From assembly GCA_040220415.1 (NCBI GenBank), contig JAVJUV010000010.1, positions 1 to 64,000 of the forward strand: 64,000 nt of DNA, given 5' to 3'. Source of the DNA: JAVJUV01 sp040220415. GTDB lineage: Bacteria > Pseudomonadota > Alphaproteobacteria > Rhodobacterales > Rhodobacteraceae. This document shows, one piece after another, positions 1 to 7,745 of this stretch (the first letter of the stretch is position 1; every line of letters begins with the position of its first letter). The position numbers and the translations under genes are program-made. The notes beneath the pieces are model-generated. The model ran no database searches and was not told the DNA's origin. It saw nothing but the letters and a program-made list of their open reading frames with translations.

Positions 1-118
1 CGTGTCGTTCACGGTGGAACTGATCGCGCCGATCGCGATGGAAGAGAAACTGCGCTTCGCCATCCGCGAAGGCGGCCGCACCGTCGGCGCAGGCGTCGTC
101 TCGAAAATCATCGAGTAA
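1..118 (+). CDS. tuf: Elongation factor Tu, C-terminal end (partial)
   Basis: The last 38 codons of a gene entering from the left edge; reading starts at base 2 and ends with TAA at 116-118. The peptide (VSFTVELIAPIAMEEKLRFA, then REGGRTVGAGVVSKIIE) is the C-terminal beta-barrel domain of EF-Tu, the GTPase that brings aminoacyl-tRNA to the ribosome. The nearby tRNA-Trp, secE and nusG on the same strand match the usual tuf neighbourhood in proteobacteria. A strong hairpin follows the stop. Only the family assignment is certain; which tuf copy this is cannot be told. Confidence 0.96.
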   Translation, partial: VSFTVELIAPIAMEEKLRFAIREGGRTVGAGVVSKIIE

Positions 119-152
119 CGGCAGCCGCGCGTCAGCGCGCCACGAATTCGGG

Positions 153-183
153 AAAGGCCATCGGGGTTCCGGTGGCCTTTTTC
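153..183 (+). terminator. Rho-independent terminator of tuf
   Basis: An inverted repeat AAAGGCCA ... TGGCCTTT (153-160 with 173-180) with further GG/CC pairing in the loop is followed by a short T run (to 182). It lies 35 bases after the tuf stop, in the right orientation to end the tuf transcript. Confidence 0.88.
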
Positions 184-323
184 GTTTCGGGATGGCTTCG
201 GCGCCCTCCACGCAGCGGTGCAACACACTGACGGCAAAAGTTTCCCGCCGGTCAGGCAGGACTCGGAATGTGCGGCCGAGTCGGGCTAGAAATCCGTCCG
301 GGGGACTGAACAAGAGTTGTGCC

Positions 324-1613
324 GTGTCCCGTTGCGCCCTTTTCACCGTCCTGATCTGCCTGGCTCAGCCTGCGTTCGCGCGTCCGCTGGTGACGTCCTC
401 GGAAGAAAACGTGGTTCGTCTCTGCATCGCCCGTGAAGGCACGCCGCAGCGGATCGTGGCGGCCTGCGACGCGGCGCTGGCCGAGGCCGGGCTGACGACG
501 GCTCAGCGTGTCGACCTGACGATCGCCCGCGCCGACGGGCACCTCTGGCTGGAAAACCACGACGCGGCCGAGACGGGATACCGCGACGCCGCCAGTGCCG
601 ACCCGCAATCGCCCGATGCCTGGAACGGGCTGGGCTGGGCGCTTCGCGAGACCGGCGGCGACCGGGCGGCTTTCGACGCCTTCGAGACCTCGCTGGCGGT
701 CGAGGTTTCGATCCAGGGACTGGGCGGCAAGGCCGCGACCGGGCGCGGCGCCGGCCTTCTGAGCGGCGAGGAAGCGCGCGTGCTTCTTCGCGCGGCGCTT
801 GCCATCGACCCCGAGTACGCCTGGGCGCTTCGCGAAATCGGCTGGAGCCTTCTGGACGACGACCGTCCGGACGACGCCGAGACGGTCTTCGGCGAGGCCC
901 TGGCCCTCGACGCCCTGGATCTGAACGCGCGCTACGGGCTGGGGCGCGCGGTGCTGAGTTCCGGCAAGGCCGAACGGGCGCTCGAGCACTTCAACGGCGT
1001 CCTTGCCGAGGATCCCGAGTTTTTCGCCGCGCGGGTCTACCGGATCATCACGCTTCGCGATCTGGACAGGAACGCTCAGGCGCTTCGCGAGTCCGACCGC
1101 CTGATCGAGACCTTCCCGGACCGCTCCTCGGGCTATGTCGAAAGGGCGCTCTCGCTTCAGTCGCTTCAGCGCCGGACCGAGGCGATCGAGACCTTCGCGC
1201 GCGCCGAGCAGATTCTGGGCGACGACAATTCGATCCTCTACTGGTATGCCGACGCCCTGGCCGGGGACCGTCGGTTCAAAGAGGCGCTGGACGTGATTGA
1301 TCGCGCGCTCGGCCTCTCCGGCGCAAACCATTCCGATCATCTTCTGAAAAGCTATATCGCGCTGGAACTGAAGGATTACGCGCTGGTCCGCAGCGCCGCC
1401 GAGGCTTCGTTGCAAACCGGGGTCGAGGATCCCTGGGCACATTACTACATCGCCATTTCCATGGTCCACTCGGGCCAGACAGACGAGGGGCTGACCCGAT
1501 TCGCCCGCGCAATGGAAACCGGGCTGCCCGATGACAGGGTGGGCGCTTTCGCCCGGGAACTGATCAGCGCCGGCAAGTATGTCGAGGCCGCGCAGCTTCG
1601 GCTGAGGTACTGA
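324..1613 (+). CDS. Secreted TPR-repeat protein
   Basis: A protein of about 429 residues with a signal peptide (VSRCALFTVLICLAQPAFA) and then repeated helix pairs of tetratricopeptide type, e.g. the A-W-N-G-L-G-W, A-R-Y-G-L-G and W-Y-A-D-A-L positions spaced by about 34 residues. TPR arrays bind partner proteins; in the periplasm such proteins often act in envelope assembly, but no specific role can be read here. The open frame extends upstream to 192, but I place the start at GTG 324 because the signal peptide begins there; the ribosome site is weak, so the start is uncertain. It lies alone between the tuf terminator and tRNA-Trp. Confidence 0.8.
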   Translation: MSRCALFTVLICLAQPAFARPLVTSSEENVVRLCIAREGTPQRIVAACDAALAEAGLTTAQRVDLTIARADGHLWLENHDAAETGYRDAASADPQSPDAWNGLGWALRETGGDRAAFDAFETSLAVEVSIQGLGGKAATGRGAGLLSGEEARVLLRAALAIDPEYAWALREIGWSLLDDDRPDDAETVFGEALALDALDLNARYGLGRAVLSSGKAERALEHFNGVLAEDPEFFAARVYRIITLRDLDRNAQALRESDRLIETFPDRSSGYVERALSLQSLQRRTEAIETFARAEQILGDDNSILYWYADALAGDRRFKEALDVIDRALGLSGANHSDHLLKSYIALELKDYALVRSAAEASLQTGVEDPWAHYYIAISMVHSGQTDEGLTRFARAMETGLPDDRVGAFARELISAGKYVEAAQLRLRY

Positions 1614-1676
1614 GAAGGCCGGCCGCGAAACAGCGCTTGATTCCGGGACGGCGACGGATTAGGCAACTCCGGCCTT

Positions 1677-1752
1677 AGGGGTGTAGCTCAGTTGGTAGAG
1701 CATCGGTCTCCAAAACCGAGGGTCGGGGGTTCGAGCCCCTCCGCCCCTGCCA
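1677..1752 (+). tRNA. trpT: tRNA-Trp (CCA anticodon)
   Basis: A 76-base cloverleaf with encoded CCA end (1750-1752). The acceptor arm pairs 1677-1683 with 1742-1748; the D arm contains AGCTCAGTTGGTAGAGC; the anticodon stem is TCGGT/ACCGA (1703-1707 with 1715-1719) around the loop CTCCAAA, giving anticodon CCA at 1710-1712; the T arm is GGGGG TTCGAGC CCCTC. tRNA-Trp upstream of secE is a classic arrangement. Confidence 0.97.
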
Positions 1753-1833
1753 GGCAAACGCAAGGAGCAAGGACAATGGACAAGCACCGAATCTGACCGT
1801 CATTCCGGACCCTCAGACAAGGAAGGTGCCTCC

Positions 1834-2484
1834 ATGCCTTTTCCCGCTTCCGATACCCTGCATCCGCTCATTCTTCCCGATGGAACGCCCCACAGGGGCG
1901 CCGTCTTCCTCTCCGCCGTTATCGATCATCCCCGCATCCTGGCGGGGGAATATACCTACGCCTTCGACGCGGACCCGCCCGAGGACTGGGCCGGGCGCCT
2001 TGCGCCCTATCTTTTCCCGTTCTCGCCGGAACGCCTGGTGATCGGCAGGTTCTGCCAGGTCGCCAACGGCGCGCGGTTCATCACCGCCTCGGCCAATCAC
2101 CGTTACGACGGGATCTCGACCTATCCCTTCGCCATCTTCCAGGGCGATCCGGCGGGCCGCCCGTCGATGCCCACGCGCTTTCCCGACACGGTCATCGGCA
2201 ACGATGTCTGGATCGGTGACGGCGCCACGATCCTGCCGGGCGCGCAACTGGGATCGGGCGTGATCGTGGGGGCCCGGGCTGTCGTGTCGGGCCAGGTGCC
2301 GGACTACGCCATCGTGGCCGGCAACCCCGCGCGCGTGGTGCGCAGGCGCTTCCCCGACGACGTGATCCGGCGGTTGATGGCGCTGGCGTGGTGGGACTGG
2401 CCGATAGAAACCATCGCAGCCCACGAGGCCGAAATATGCGGCGGCGATGTCGCGGCACTCGAAGCGGTGACGCCCAAGGCTTGA
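1834..2484 (+). CDS. Vat/CatB-like hexapeptide acetyltransferase
   Basis: A 216-residue left-handed beta-helix acyltransferase of the xenobiotic (Vat/CatB) group. The C-terminal half has the hexapeptide repeat pattern, with the family signature VIGNDVWIGDGATILPGAQL followed by GSGVIVGARAVV and the AGNPARVV loop that covers acetyl-CoA; a central SANHRYDG segment holds the expected catalytic histidine. Relatives O-acetylate streptogramin A or chloramphenicol with acetyl-CoA, but many chromosomal members have unknown natural substrates and resistance should not be assumed. The start at 1834 has a good AAGGAAGG ribosome site. It sits between tRNA-Trp and secE, where most relatives have no gene. 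Confidence 0.9.
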   Translation: MPFPASDTLHPLILPDGTPHRGAVFLSAVIDHPRILAGEYTYAFDADPPEDWAGRLAPYLFPFSPERLVIGRFCQVANGARFITASANHRYDGISTYPFAIFQGDPAGRPSMPTRFPDTVIGNDVWIGDGATILPGAQLGSGVIVGARAVVSGQVPDYAIVAGNPARVVRRRFPDDVIRRLMALAWWDWPIETIAAHEAEICGGDVAALEAVTPKA

Positions 2485-2535
2485 AACACCGCGCGGAAGG
2501 TCGTATCTGCGCCCAAACCCAAGGAACAGGACAAA

Positions 2536-2736
2536 ATGGCCGGTACCCGAAATCCGCTACAGTTCATCCAGGAAGTGCGCTCCGAAGTGGCGAAGGTCGT
2601 CTGGCCGTCTCGCCGCGAAGTCCTGATCACCTCGACAATGGTGTTCTTCCTGGCGATCCTGACGGCCGCCTTCTTCTTCCTTGTCGATTTTCTGATTCGT
2701 CAGGGCCTGCAGGGCATTCTTACGCTCGTCGGTTGA
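2536..2736 (+). CDS. secE: Preprotein translocase subunit SecE
   Basis: A 66-residue single-span SecE of the short type: the amphipathic N-terminal part with EVRSEVAKVVWPSRREV, the diagnostic SecE signature, is followed by one membrane helix (about residues 33-55). SecE clamps SecY in the SecYEG channel of the inner membrane. An AGGAACAGG ribosome site precedes the ATG. It is followed by nusG after 167 bases, the conserved secE-nusG order. Confidence 0.97.
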   Translation: MAGTRNPLQFIQEVRSEVAKVVWPSRREVLITSTMVFFLAILTAAFFFLVDFLIRQGLQGILTLVG

Positions 2737-2903
2737 TCCGGATTCACCGGTTCGGCCCTCTCGGAAGACTTGCGCTGTCGCGCCATCGCGTGTATTCGGC
2801 CAACGACTCCCAGACACCGCAAAGCCGACATTCTCCGAGCGATGCGGTGTGCCCGGAACAGACCGCCGGCCCGCCCCGGCACAAGGATTGAAAAGGACGA
2901 GCC

Positions 2904-3437
2904 ATGGCCAAGCGCTGGTATTCCGTAAGCGTGTTGTCGAACTTCGAAAAGAAGGTCGCCGAGCAGATTCGCCACGCGGTGGAAGACGCCGGGCTTCAGG
3001 ACCAGATCGAAGAGGTTCTGGTCCCGACCGAAGAGGTCATCGAGATCCGCCGTGGCAAGAAGGTTCCGACCGAGCGGCGCTTCATGCCCGGCTATGTCCT
3101 GGTGCGGATGGAGATGTCCGACGAAGGCTATCACCTGATCAACTCGATCAACCGCGTCACCGGCTTCCTCGGGCCGCAGGGCCGCCCGATGCCGATGCGC
3201 GACGAAGAGGTTAACACGATCCTGAACCGCGCCGAAGAGGGCGACAGCCAGCCGAAGCTGATGATCTCGTTCGAGATCGGCGAGAAGGTGAAGGTCAACG
3301 ACGGCCCGTTCGAGGATTTCGACGGCACCGTGGAAGAGGTGGACGAAGACAACCAGCGCCTGAAGGTGACGGTCTCGATCTTCGGACGCGCCACGCCGGT
3401 CGAACTGGAATTCACCCAGGTCTCGAAACAGAACTGA
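2904..3437 (+). CDS. nusG: Transcription termination/antitermination factor NusG
   Basis: A 177-residue NusG: the NGN domain (about residues 3-115, starting KRWYSVSVLSNFEKKVA and including PGYVLVRMEMSD) binds the RNA polymerase clamp; the C-terminal KOW domain (about 125-177, with VNDGPFEDFDGTVEEVDED) contacts Rho or ribosomal protein S10. Length and domain order are normal. The ATG at 2904 follows AAAAGGACGAG. In most relatives rplK would follow directly; here 3.9 kb of other genes intervene. Confidence 0.98.
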   Translation: MAKRWYSVSVLSNFEKKVAEQIRHAVEDAGLQDQIEEVLVPTEEVIEIRRGKKVPTERRFMPGYVLVRMEMSDEGYHLINSINRVTGFLGPQGRPMPMRDEEVNTILNRAEEGDSQPKLMISFEIGEKVKVNDGPFEDFDGTVEEVDEDNQRLKVTVSIFGRATPVELEFTQVSKQN

Positions 3438-3576
3438 CGCCCCGGCCGTGAAACCGGCCAGCGACGTTCACCGCGTCATGATCGGTTGGTGACGCGAAAG
3501 GCCGGTTTGACCGGAATCAAGGCGATTGACGCCATCGTGGTTCCCTCTTGTCGCAAGCGGCAAGGGGGCAACCGTC

Positions 3577-4554
3577 ATGATCCATGATTTCGATCCGGCC
3601 ATCGCCACGACCCCGTTCGGCGCGATCTACTGGTACGGCGCGGTCTACTCGCTCGGCTTTCTGGGCATCTTCCTGTGGTTCTGGTTCCGACGCCACCTGC
3701 GGCGGATGACCGACGCCGATGTCTTCACCCTGTCGATCCTCTTCGCCGTAGGCGTGTTGATCGGCGGGCGCGTCTTCGACATCCTGGTCTACGAGTTCGA
3801 CTATTACCGTGCCCATCCCCTCGCCGTGCTGAACTGGTGGGAAGGCGGCATGGCCTCGCATGGCGTTCTCTTGGGCGGCCTGATCGCGATCCTGATCTTC
3901 GCGCGGCTGCGCGGATACTCAATCGTCGCGCTTCTGGACGAAGTCGTGGTGCCGGGCGTCTTCCTGCTTGCCATCGGCCGGTTCGGGAACTTCATCGAGG
4001 GCGGTGTCGTGGGATCGCCAACTTCGATGCCCTGGGGCTTCGTCTATGCTGATCTCGAAGGCGCGCGGCACCCCGTCGCCCTGTACGAAAGCGCCAAGAA
4101 CTTCGTGATCCTGCCGATCCTGATCTGGGCCATCGCAAGATGGCGCCCGGGACACGGCGTGGCGGCAAGCTTGTTCGTCCTGCTCTACGCCGGCCTGCGC
4201 TTCGCAGTGGATCTTTTCCGGGACTACGAGGCGGCGTGGCTCGGGATCGGAACCGGACAGGTCTTCAACCTTGTCATGGCGGCGGCGGGTCTGGCGATGC
4301 TGGTCTGGAGTCTGCGCAGCGGGCACCGGATACCTTCGCCAGCGACACCGAAGCCGAAAGCCGCGGGCTGGCTACAGGTGGTCTTGCTGGTTTTTCTGAT
4401 CCTCTACCCTCTGGGTATTCCCACCAGCTGGACAAGGGCCAACATCACGCAAAAGCGACAGGACGCGCGGGAAGAGGCTCAGGGCAACGCGCTCAGAAGT
4501 CCTACGATCAGCCAGATCAGGCCAATGGAAAAGGCGACGACGCCACAGGCGTAA
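3577..4554 (+). CDS. Divergent Lgt-like prolipoprotein diacylglyceryl transferase paralogue
   Basis: A polytopic membrane protein (about 325 residues, seven or more spans) of the Lgt family, which moves diacylglycerol from phosphatidylglycerol to the lipobox cysteine of prolipoproteins. Seen: a GMASHGVLLGG segment (the family histidine), GRFGNFIEGG for the family GRLGNFINGE loop, HPVALYES, and YAGLRFAVD. As I recall the E. coli enzyme, the conserved loop glutamate (E151) is Gly here and E243 is Asp, so it may be an altered paralogue rather than the main Lgt. I chose ATG 3577, just after a CAAGGGGG ribosome site, over the open frame from 3526. Its 3' end overlaps the next, convergent gene by 76 bases. 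Confidence 0.8.
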   Translation: MIHDFDPAIATTPFGAIYWYGAVYSLGFLGIFLWFWFRRHLRRMTDADVFTLSILFAVGVLIGGRVFDILVYEFDYYRAHPLAVLNWWEGGMASHGVLLGGLIAILIFARLRGYSIVALLDEVVVPGVFLLAIGRFGNFIEGGVVGSPTSMPWGFVYADLEGARHPVALYESAKNFVILPILIWAIARWRPGHGVAASLFVLLYAGLRFAVDLFRDYEAAWLGIGTGQVFNLVMAAAGLAMLVWSLRSGHRIPSPATPKPKAAGWLQVVLLVFLILYPLGIPTSWTRANITQKRQDAREEAQGNALRSPTISQIRPMEKATTPQA

Positions 4555-4892
4555 AGTCCGAACACGACCAGGTTCGCCGGTGGCCCGCCGATGTGAAAGC
4601 CCTTCTGGCCGGTGATGGCCCGAAGGGTCATTGCCAGGACCGACGTCCAGACGAAGAACGTGATCAGGCCGGTGGCCCAGAACAGGTGCAGGACGGGAAG
4701 CTCGGTGAACCGGATCGTCGCCGCCAGCGCGAGAAGCATGACGCCACGGGACGTTCCGCCGGCGTGAAGTAGATGCCAGTGCCCGGTGCTTTGGCCCTGA
4801 TACAGCGTTCGCGCCAGGGTCAGGCCGACGAGACTGCTGTACAACAGTACGGCAAGACCATTCACCGCAAGCAATACGGCAAGAGTGTCCAT
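4479..4892 (-). CDS. Four-span membrane protein of unknown function
   Basis: A 137-residue integral membrane protein with four predicted helices (roughly residues 3-27, 48-65, 67-90 and 108-133) and a histidine-rich cytoplasmic or periplasmic loop (GHWHLLHAGG). I do not recognise the family. The start at ATG 4892 follows GGGGGAGCGG with suitable spacing. The gene is convergent with the Lgt-like gene and overlaps its end by 76 bases; 371 bases without a gene lie upstream and contain an 11-bp iteron array at 5076-5117. Confidence 0.75.
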   Translation of the reverse strand: MDTLAVLLAVNGLAVLLYSSLVGLTLARTLYQGQSTGHWHLLHAGGTSRGVMLLALAATIRFTELPVLHLFWATGLITFFVWTSVLAMTLRAITGQKGFHIGGPPANLVVFGLYACGVVAFSIGLIWLIVGLLSALP

Positions 4893-5263
4893 CAATCCGC
4901 TCCCCCGTTTCGGCGTCGCCGTTCACGATAAGGTCGCAGGTCGACAGGCGCATTGACGCGCGTCAAACCGCGACGCGGGGTCGGAACGCACGCGCGCGTT
5001 CGGGCGACACTTTTTGAACGAAGATTAACGTGATTACCGTATCTGGTATGCGAACGCTCTCGCAGGGATAGAGGCACCGACAAAATACCGACGTGATACC
5101 GACGTCATACCGACGTGCCGTTTTCCGCCGAAAACCCTTAAAACTGGGCATTAACCATTTTTTGGGTGGTGCGTTTGCCTCCGCTGGATCGGACGTTGCG
5201 GCAGGAAATCGAAAAGGACCTCTGCCGCGCTTCGGTCCGGTTACCCGGAAGTTTTCCGCTTGC
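4893..5263. other. Intergenic region without a gene, carrying iterons
   Basis: No open frame here has convincing coding character. The region includes the upstream sequence of the 4-TM gene, an AT-richer part (TTAACGTGATTACC at about 5026 and TTAACCATTTTTTG at about 5151) and the ATACCGACGTG array. I see no clear promoter or terminator. Confidence 0.6.
5076..5117 (+). repeat. 11-bp iteron array, copy 1
   Basis: Three direct, gapless 11-bp units ATACCGACGTG (5085-5095), ATACCGACGTC (5096-5106) and ATACCGACGTG (5107-5117), preceded by a degenerate unit ending in ACAAA. Thirty consecutive bases (5076-5105) are identical to 22147-22176. The period is one helical turn, so each ACGT core falls on the same face of the DNA, which suggests cooperative protein binding. 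I know no named family with this unit. Confidence 0.85.
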
Positions 5264-6709
5264 TCAGGTCGAGAGAGATCTCAACTTGGCAATATGATCG
5301 CCCAGCCTCAGTGACAGCTGAACGATCGAGAATGTCGGATTGGCATGTCCGCCGGTGGGAAACACGGAAGAACCGGCAATGTAAGCATTGCGCAAGCCGA
5401 ATATCTTGAGATTGCGATCGACGATCCCTTTCCGCGGGGAATCGGCCATCCGGGTTCCGCCCATGTGGTGATGACCACCGGGAATGCCGTCGTCCGGATA
5501 GTTGGCCTCTTCTATCAGATGGTCATAGGCGCGCACCCGCCCCAAGCCCTGCGAGACCATGAATGTCCCGAACAACTCGAAGATGATCCGCGCTGTGCGA
5601 TAATCCAGCGGGGTGCGCCGCCAGTGCAGCACGGGACGCGGAACGCCGAAACGGTCCTTTGCGACTGGGTCCAGAGAGACGCGGTTTCCCTCGGTCGGTG
5701 GCTGCTCCCAAACAACCTGCACCTCGGACATGCAATCAACCTGCTGCCCCATTTCCTTTAGAGTTCCAGCTCCGGCGGACCCGGTAGCGCATATGCCCCA
5801 CTTGATCGCATCCCGTAACCGGTCTTCGCCGTAGTAGACCGGCCACATCCGTACAGTGCCATTCATGATCCCATACTTCGCCATGGCGCTGTTACTTGGC
5901 GCGGCGAACTTCTGGTTGTTGTGAGTGGAGACGTATTTCAGCGGGCCGGCTGCGAGTTGTGCTTGCCCGACATAATTGTGCGGATGTTCCATCCAGTACT
6001 TGCCAAGTGTGGTTGCGTTCTGCACCAACGGCTCACCAGAAACCTCGTTGGACCAAAGCAGAAGTCGCGAATTTTCAATGCCACCAGCCGCCAGCACATA
6101 GATGCCGCCCTGGACATCACGAGGCAGACCGTCGCGCGTGATGATGCGCGCCGAGATGATACGGCCTTCTTTCGCAGTTAGCGTCTGAACCGGCGCGTGC
6201 AGCATCAGGTGCGCATACTCGGACGTTTCGAAGAAGTGCCGGTATTTCTCGGCGAAGTTCACCGGAGGGCTGAACTTGAACTCGACCTCGTCAAGCTCTT
6301 CGTTCAGCCTGCGCTTGCTCGCAAGAGGTACTTCCAGGATATCGCTGGCCGCCTCGGCGAAGGGGTCCAGGTCTGATTTCCGGATCGGCCAGCCATATTC
6401 GGGAATGTCGTCGCGCGGAAGGAAATCGACCTCGTCCAACTGACGGCACCAGCCTTGCCAGTGGTTACTGCTGCCGCCCAAGAACCTGAGCCTTGTCGTG
6501 TCAAGATCGTAGTATGTGTCTCCCTCGGTTCGACCAGTATAGTCGTCCTGAACTTCCGCTTCAAAGCTTTCGCCTCCTGCTTCAAGCGTGAGAGACCTAA
6601 TCTTCTGAACCGCCAGCCTATGGGCCAGCGAAACCCCCGCCGGACCTGATCCGACGATAATGACTCTGGGTTTTTCCTGCCGGCCGAGATAGTCCTGATC
6701 GACAATCAT
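5264..6709 (-). CDS. GMC-family FAD-dependent oxidoreductase
   Basis: A 481-residue flavoprotein of the glucose-methanol-choline family, closest in layout to the large subunit of membrane sugar/gluconate dehydrogenases. The N-terminal FAD-binding fold has VIIVGSGPAGVSLAHRL (residues 15-31) and an FLGGSSNHW segment; the C-terminal GMC_oxred_C part has the GGHHHMGGTRM signature, with the probable catalytic histidine, and SSVFPTGGHANPTFSIVQL closing the FAD site. The alcohol or sugar substrate cannot be told. It is translationally coupled (ATGA, 6706-6709) to a 60-residue Tat-signal protein that may carry it through the membrane, as small subunits do in related dehydrogenases. Confidence 0.9.
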   Translation of the reverse strand: MIVDQDYLGRQEKPRVIIVGSGPAGVSLAHRLAVQKIRSLTLEAGGESFEAEVQDDYTGRTEGDTYYDLDTTRLRFLGGSSNHWQGWCRQLDEVDFLPRDDIPEYGWPIRKSDLDPFAEAASDILEVPLASKRRLNEELDEVEFKFSPPVNFAEKYRHFFETSEYAHLMLHAPVQTLTAKEGRIISARIITRDGLPRDVQGGIYVLAAGGIENSRLLLWSNEVSGEPLVQNATTLGKYWMEHPHNYVGQAQLAAGPLKYVSTHNNQKFAAPSNSAMAKYGIMNGTVRMWPVYYGEDRLRDAIKWGICATGSAGAGTLKEMGQQVDCMSEVQVVWEQPPTEGNRVSLDPVAKDRFGVPRPVLHWRRTPLDYRTARIIFELFGTFMVSQGLGRVRAYDHLIEEANYPDDGIPGGHHHMGGTRMADSPRKGIVDRNLKIFGLRNAYIAGSSVFPTGGHANPTFSIVQLSLRLGDHIAKLRSLST

Positions 6710-6888
6710 GACCGAACGTCCGTGATCCAGCCGTCGACATAGACGAAACTCTCGCCCGAAGGATCTATGGCCAGGCGTTTCGCCCCGGAGAGTCGCTCGG
6801 CGGCGCGTCGGTTGCCCCGATGCCAGCTGCCGAACAGGAAGATGCCAGCGACACTCGCACCTAAAGACAAAAAATGCCGTCTTTTCAT
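6706..6888 (-). CDS. Small twin-arginine signal protein paired with the GMC oxidoreductase
   Basis: A 60-residue protein beginning MKRRHFLSLGASVAGIFLFG: a twin-arginine motif RRHFL, a hydrophobic stretch, then a short polar tail. Its stop overlaps the start of the GMC oxidoreductase by 4 bases. In gluconate and fructose dehydrogenases a Tat-signal small subunit escorts a signal-less GMC subunit; this may be a minimal version. I chose ATG 6888 because the longer open frame (to 6969) would bury the Tat signal. Confidence 0.65.
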   Translation of the reverse strand: MKRRHFLSLGASVAGIFLFGSWHRGNRRAAERLSGAKRLAIDPSGESFVYVDGWITDVRS

Positions 6889-7311
6889 TTGCTCACGTGG
6901 GTAAGGATCCGTCAGGTTCTGTTCGGATCGCAATCGGAGAACTCCCGATCGGGCATGGAATCGCAGCAAATTTCGGCCCGATCAAGATTCAGTTTCAGCC
7001 TGGAATTCTGTTTCTCTGCGCGATCGGTCGGAAGATGCATTTTCAGCACAGGATCCGCCACCGGTGGGATAAAGAATGTCCCTGTCGACACCTGGGGCTG
7101 ACGAATCGGTGCGGAACTGTCCGCCGGTATCGGCCTCGACAAGGGCATACACACTTGCAAAAACACGGAATCGGCTGTAGGGCGCAGGCCTGCCGTTCCA
7201 TGTGGGCGGCATTCCATGTGGGAGGCGAGGGTATCGCGATGTCCGGACCGGACCACATCAACCGCAATCTTCGGGACGCGTTCCGAAGGTGTTGAAAAAG
7301 GAGGGCCAGTC
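6889..7311. other. Divergent promoter region between the Tat protein and rplK
   Basis: 423 bases without a supported gene, presumably holding promoters for the leftward Tat/GMC pair and for rplK-rplA. A perfect 10-bp palindrome CCCGATCGGG lies at 6944-6953, about 55 bases upstream of the Tat gene, and could be an operator. A candidate rplK promoter is listed separately. Confidence 0.5.
7155..7183 (+). promoter_or_regulatory. Candidate rplK-rplA promoter
   Basis: TTGCAA (7155-7160), a 17-base spacer and TAGGGC (7178-7183), about 130 bases before rplK. The -35 TTG is good; the -10 is weak. A separate promoter is expected because rplK is detached from nusG. Confidence 0.3.
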
Positions 7312-7740
7312 ATGGCCAAGAAAGTCATTGGCACCCTGAAGCTTCAGGTGCCTGCCGGACAAGCGAACCCCTCTCCGCCGGTCGGACCGGCGCTGGGTCA
7401 GCGCGGCATCAACATCATGGAATTCTGCAAGGCGTTCAACGCCAAGACGCAAGAGATGGAGCCCGGTGCGCCGTGCCCCACCGTGATCACCTATTATCAG
7501 GACAAGTCCTTCACGATGGACATCAAGACGCCCCCGGCGTCGTATTTCCTGAAGAAGGCGGCAAAGCTGAAGTCGGGTGCCAAGACCCCGTCGCGCGAAA
7601 CCGCCGGCTCGGTCACCGCAGCCCAGCTGCGCGAAATCGCCGAAGCCAAGATGAAGGACCTGAATGCGAACGATGTCGAAGCCGCGATGAAGATCATCCT
7701 CGGCTCGGCCCGGTCTATGGGTATCGAGGTGAAGGGATAA
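7312..7740 (+). CDS. rplK: 50S ribosomal protein L11
   Basis: A 142-residue L11: the N-terminal domain has KLQVPAGQANPSPPVGPALG with the proline-rich flexible region, and the C-terminal rRNA-binding domain ends with DVEAAMKIILGSARSMGIEV, the family signature. L11 forms the GTPase-associated centre of the large subunit and is needed for RelA-type stringent sensing. The start at ATG 7312 follows AAAAAGGAGGG, an excellent ribosome site; the upstream extension to 7216 is not used. Six bases separate it from rplA. Confidence 0.98.
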   Translation: MAKKVIGTLKLQVPAGQANPSPPVGPALGQRGINIMEFCKAFNAKTQEMEPGAPCPTVITYYQDKSFTMDIKTPPASYFLKKAAKLKSGAKTPSRETAGSVTAAQLREIAEAKMKDLNANDVEAAMKIILGSARSMGIEVKG

Positions 7741-7745
7741 TCGCC

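Noticed and set aside
252..1469. Long minus-strand open frame over the TPR gene
   Set aside because: It is a shadow frame in GC-rich DNA; the plus-strand frame has a signal peptide and TPR periodicity, while this one has no recognisable pattern.
1834..2484. Antibiotic resistance gene (Vat/CatB)
   Set aside because: Family resemblance alone; most chromosomal members have unknown substrates and there is no mobile-element context.
2388..2891. Plus-strand open frame across secE
   Set aside because: It overlaps secE in another frame and reads through the intergenic region; secE is certain.
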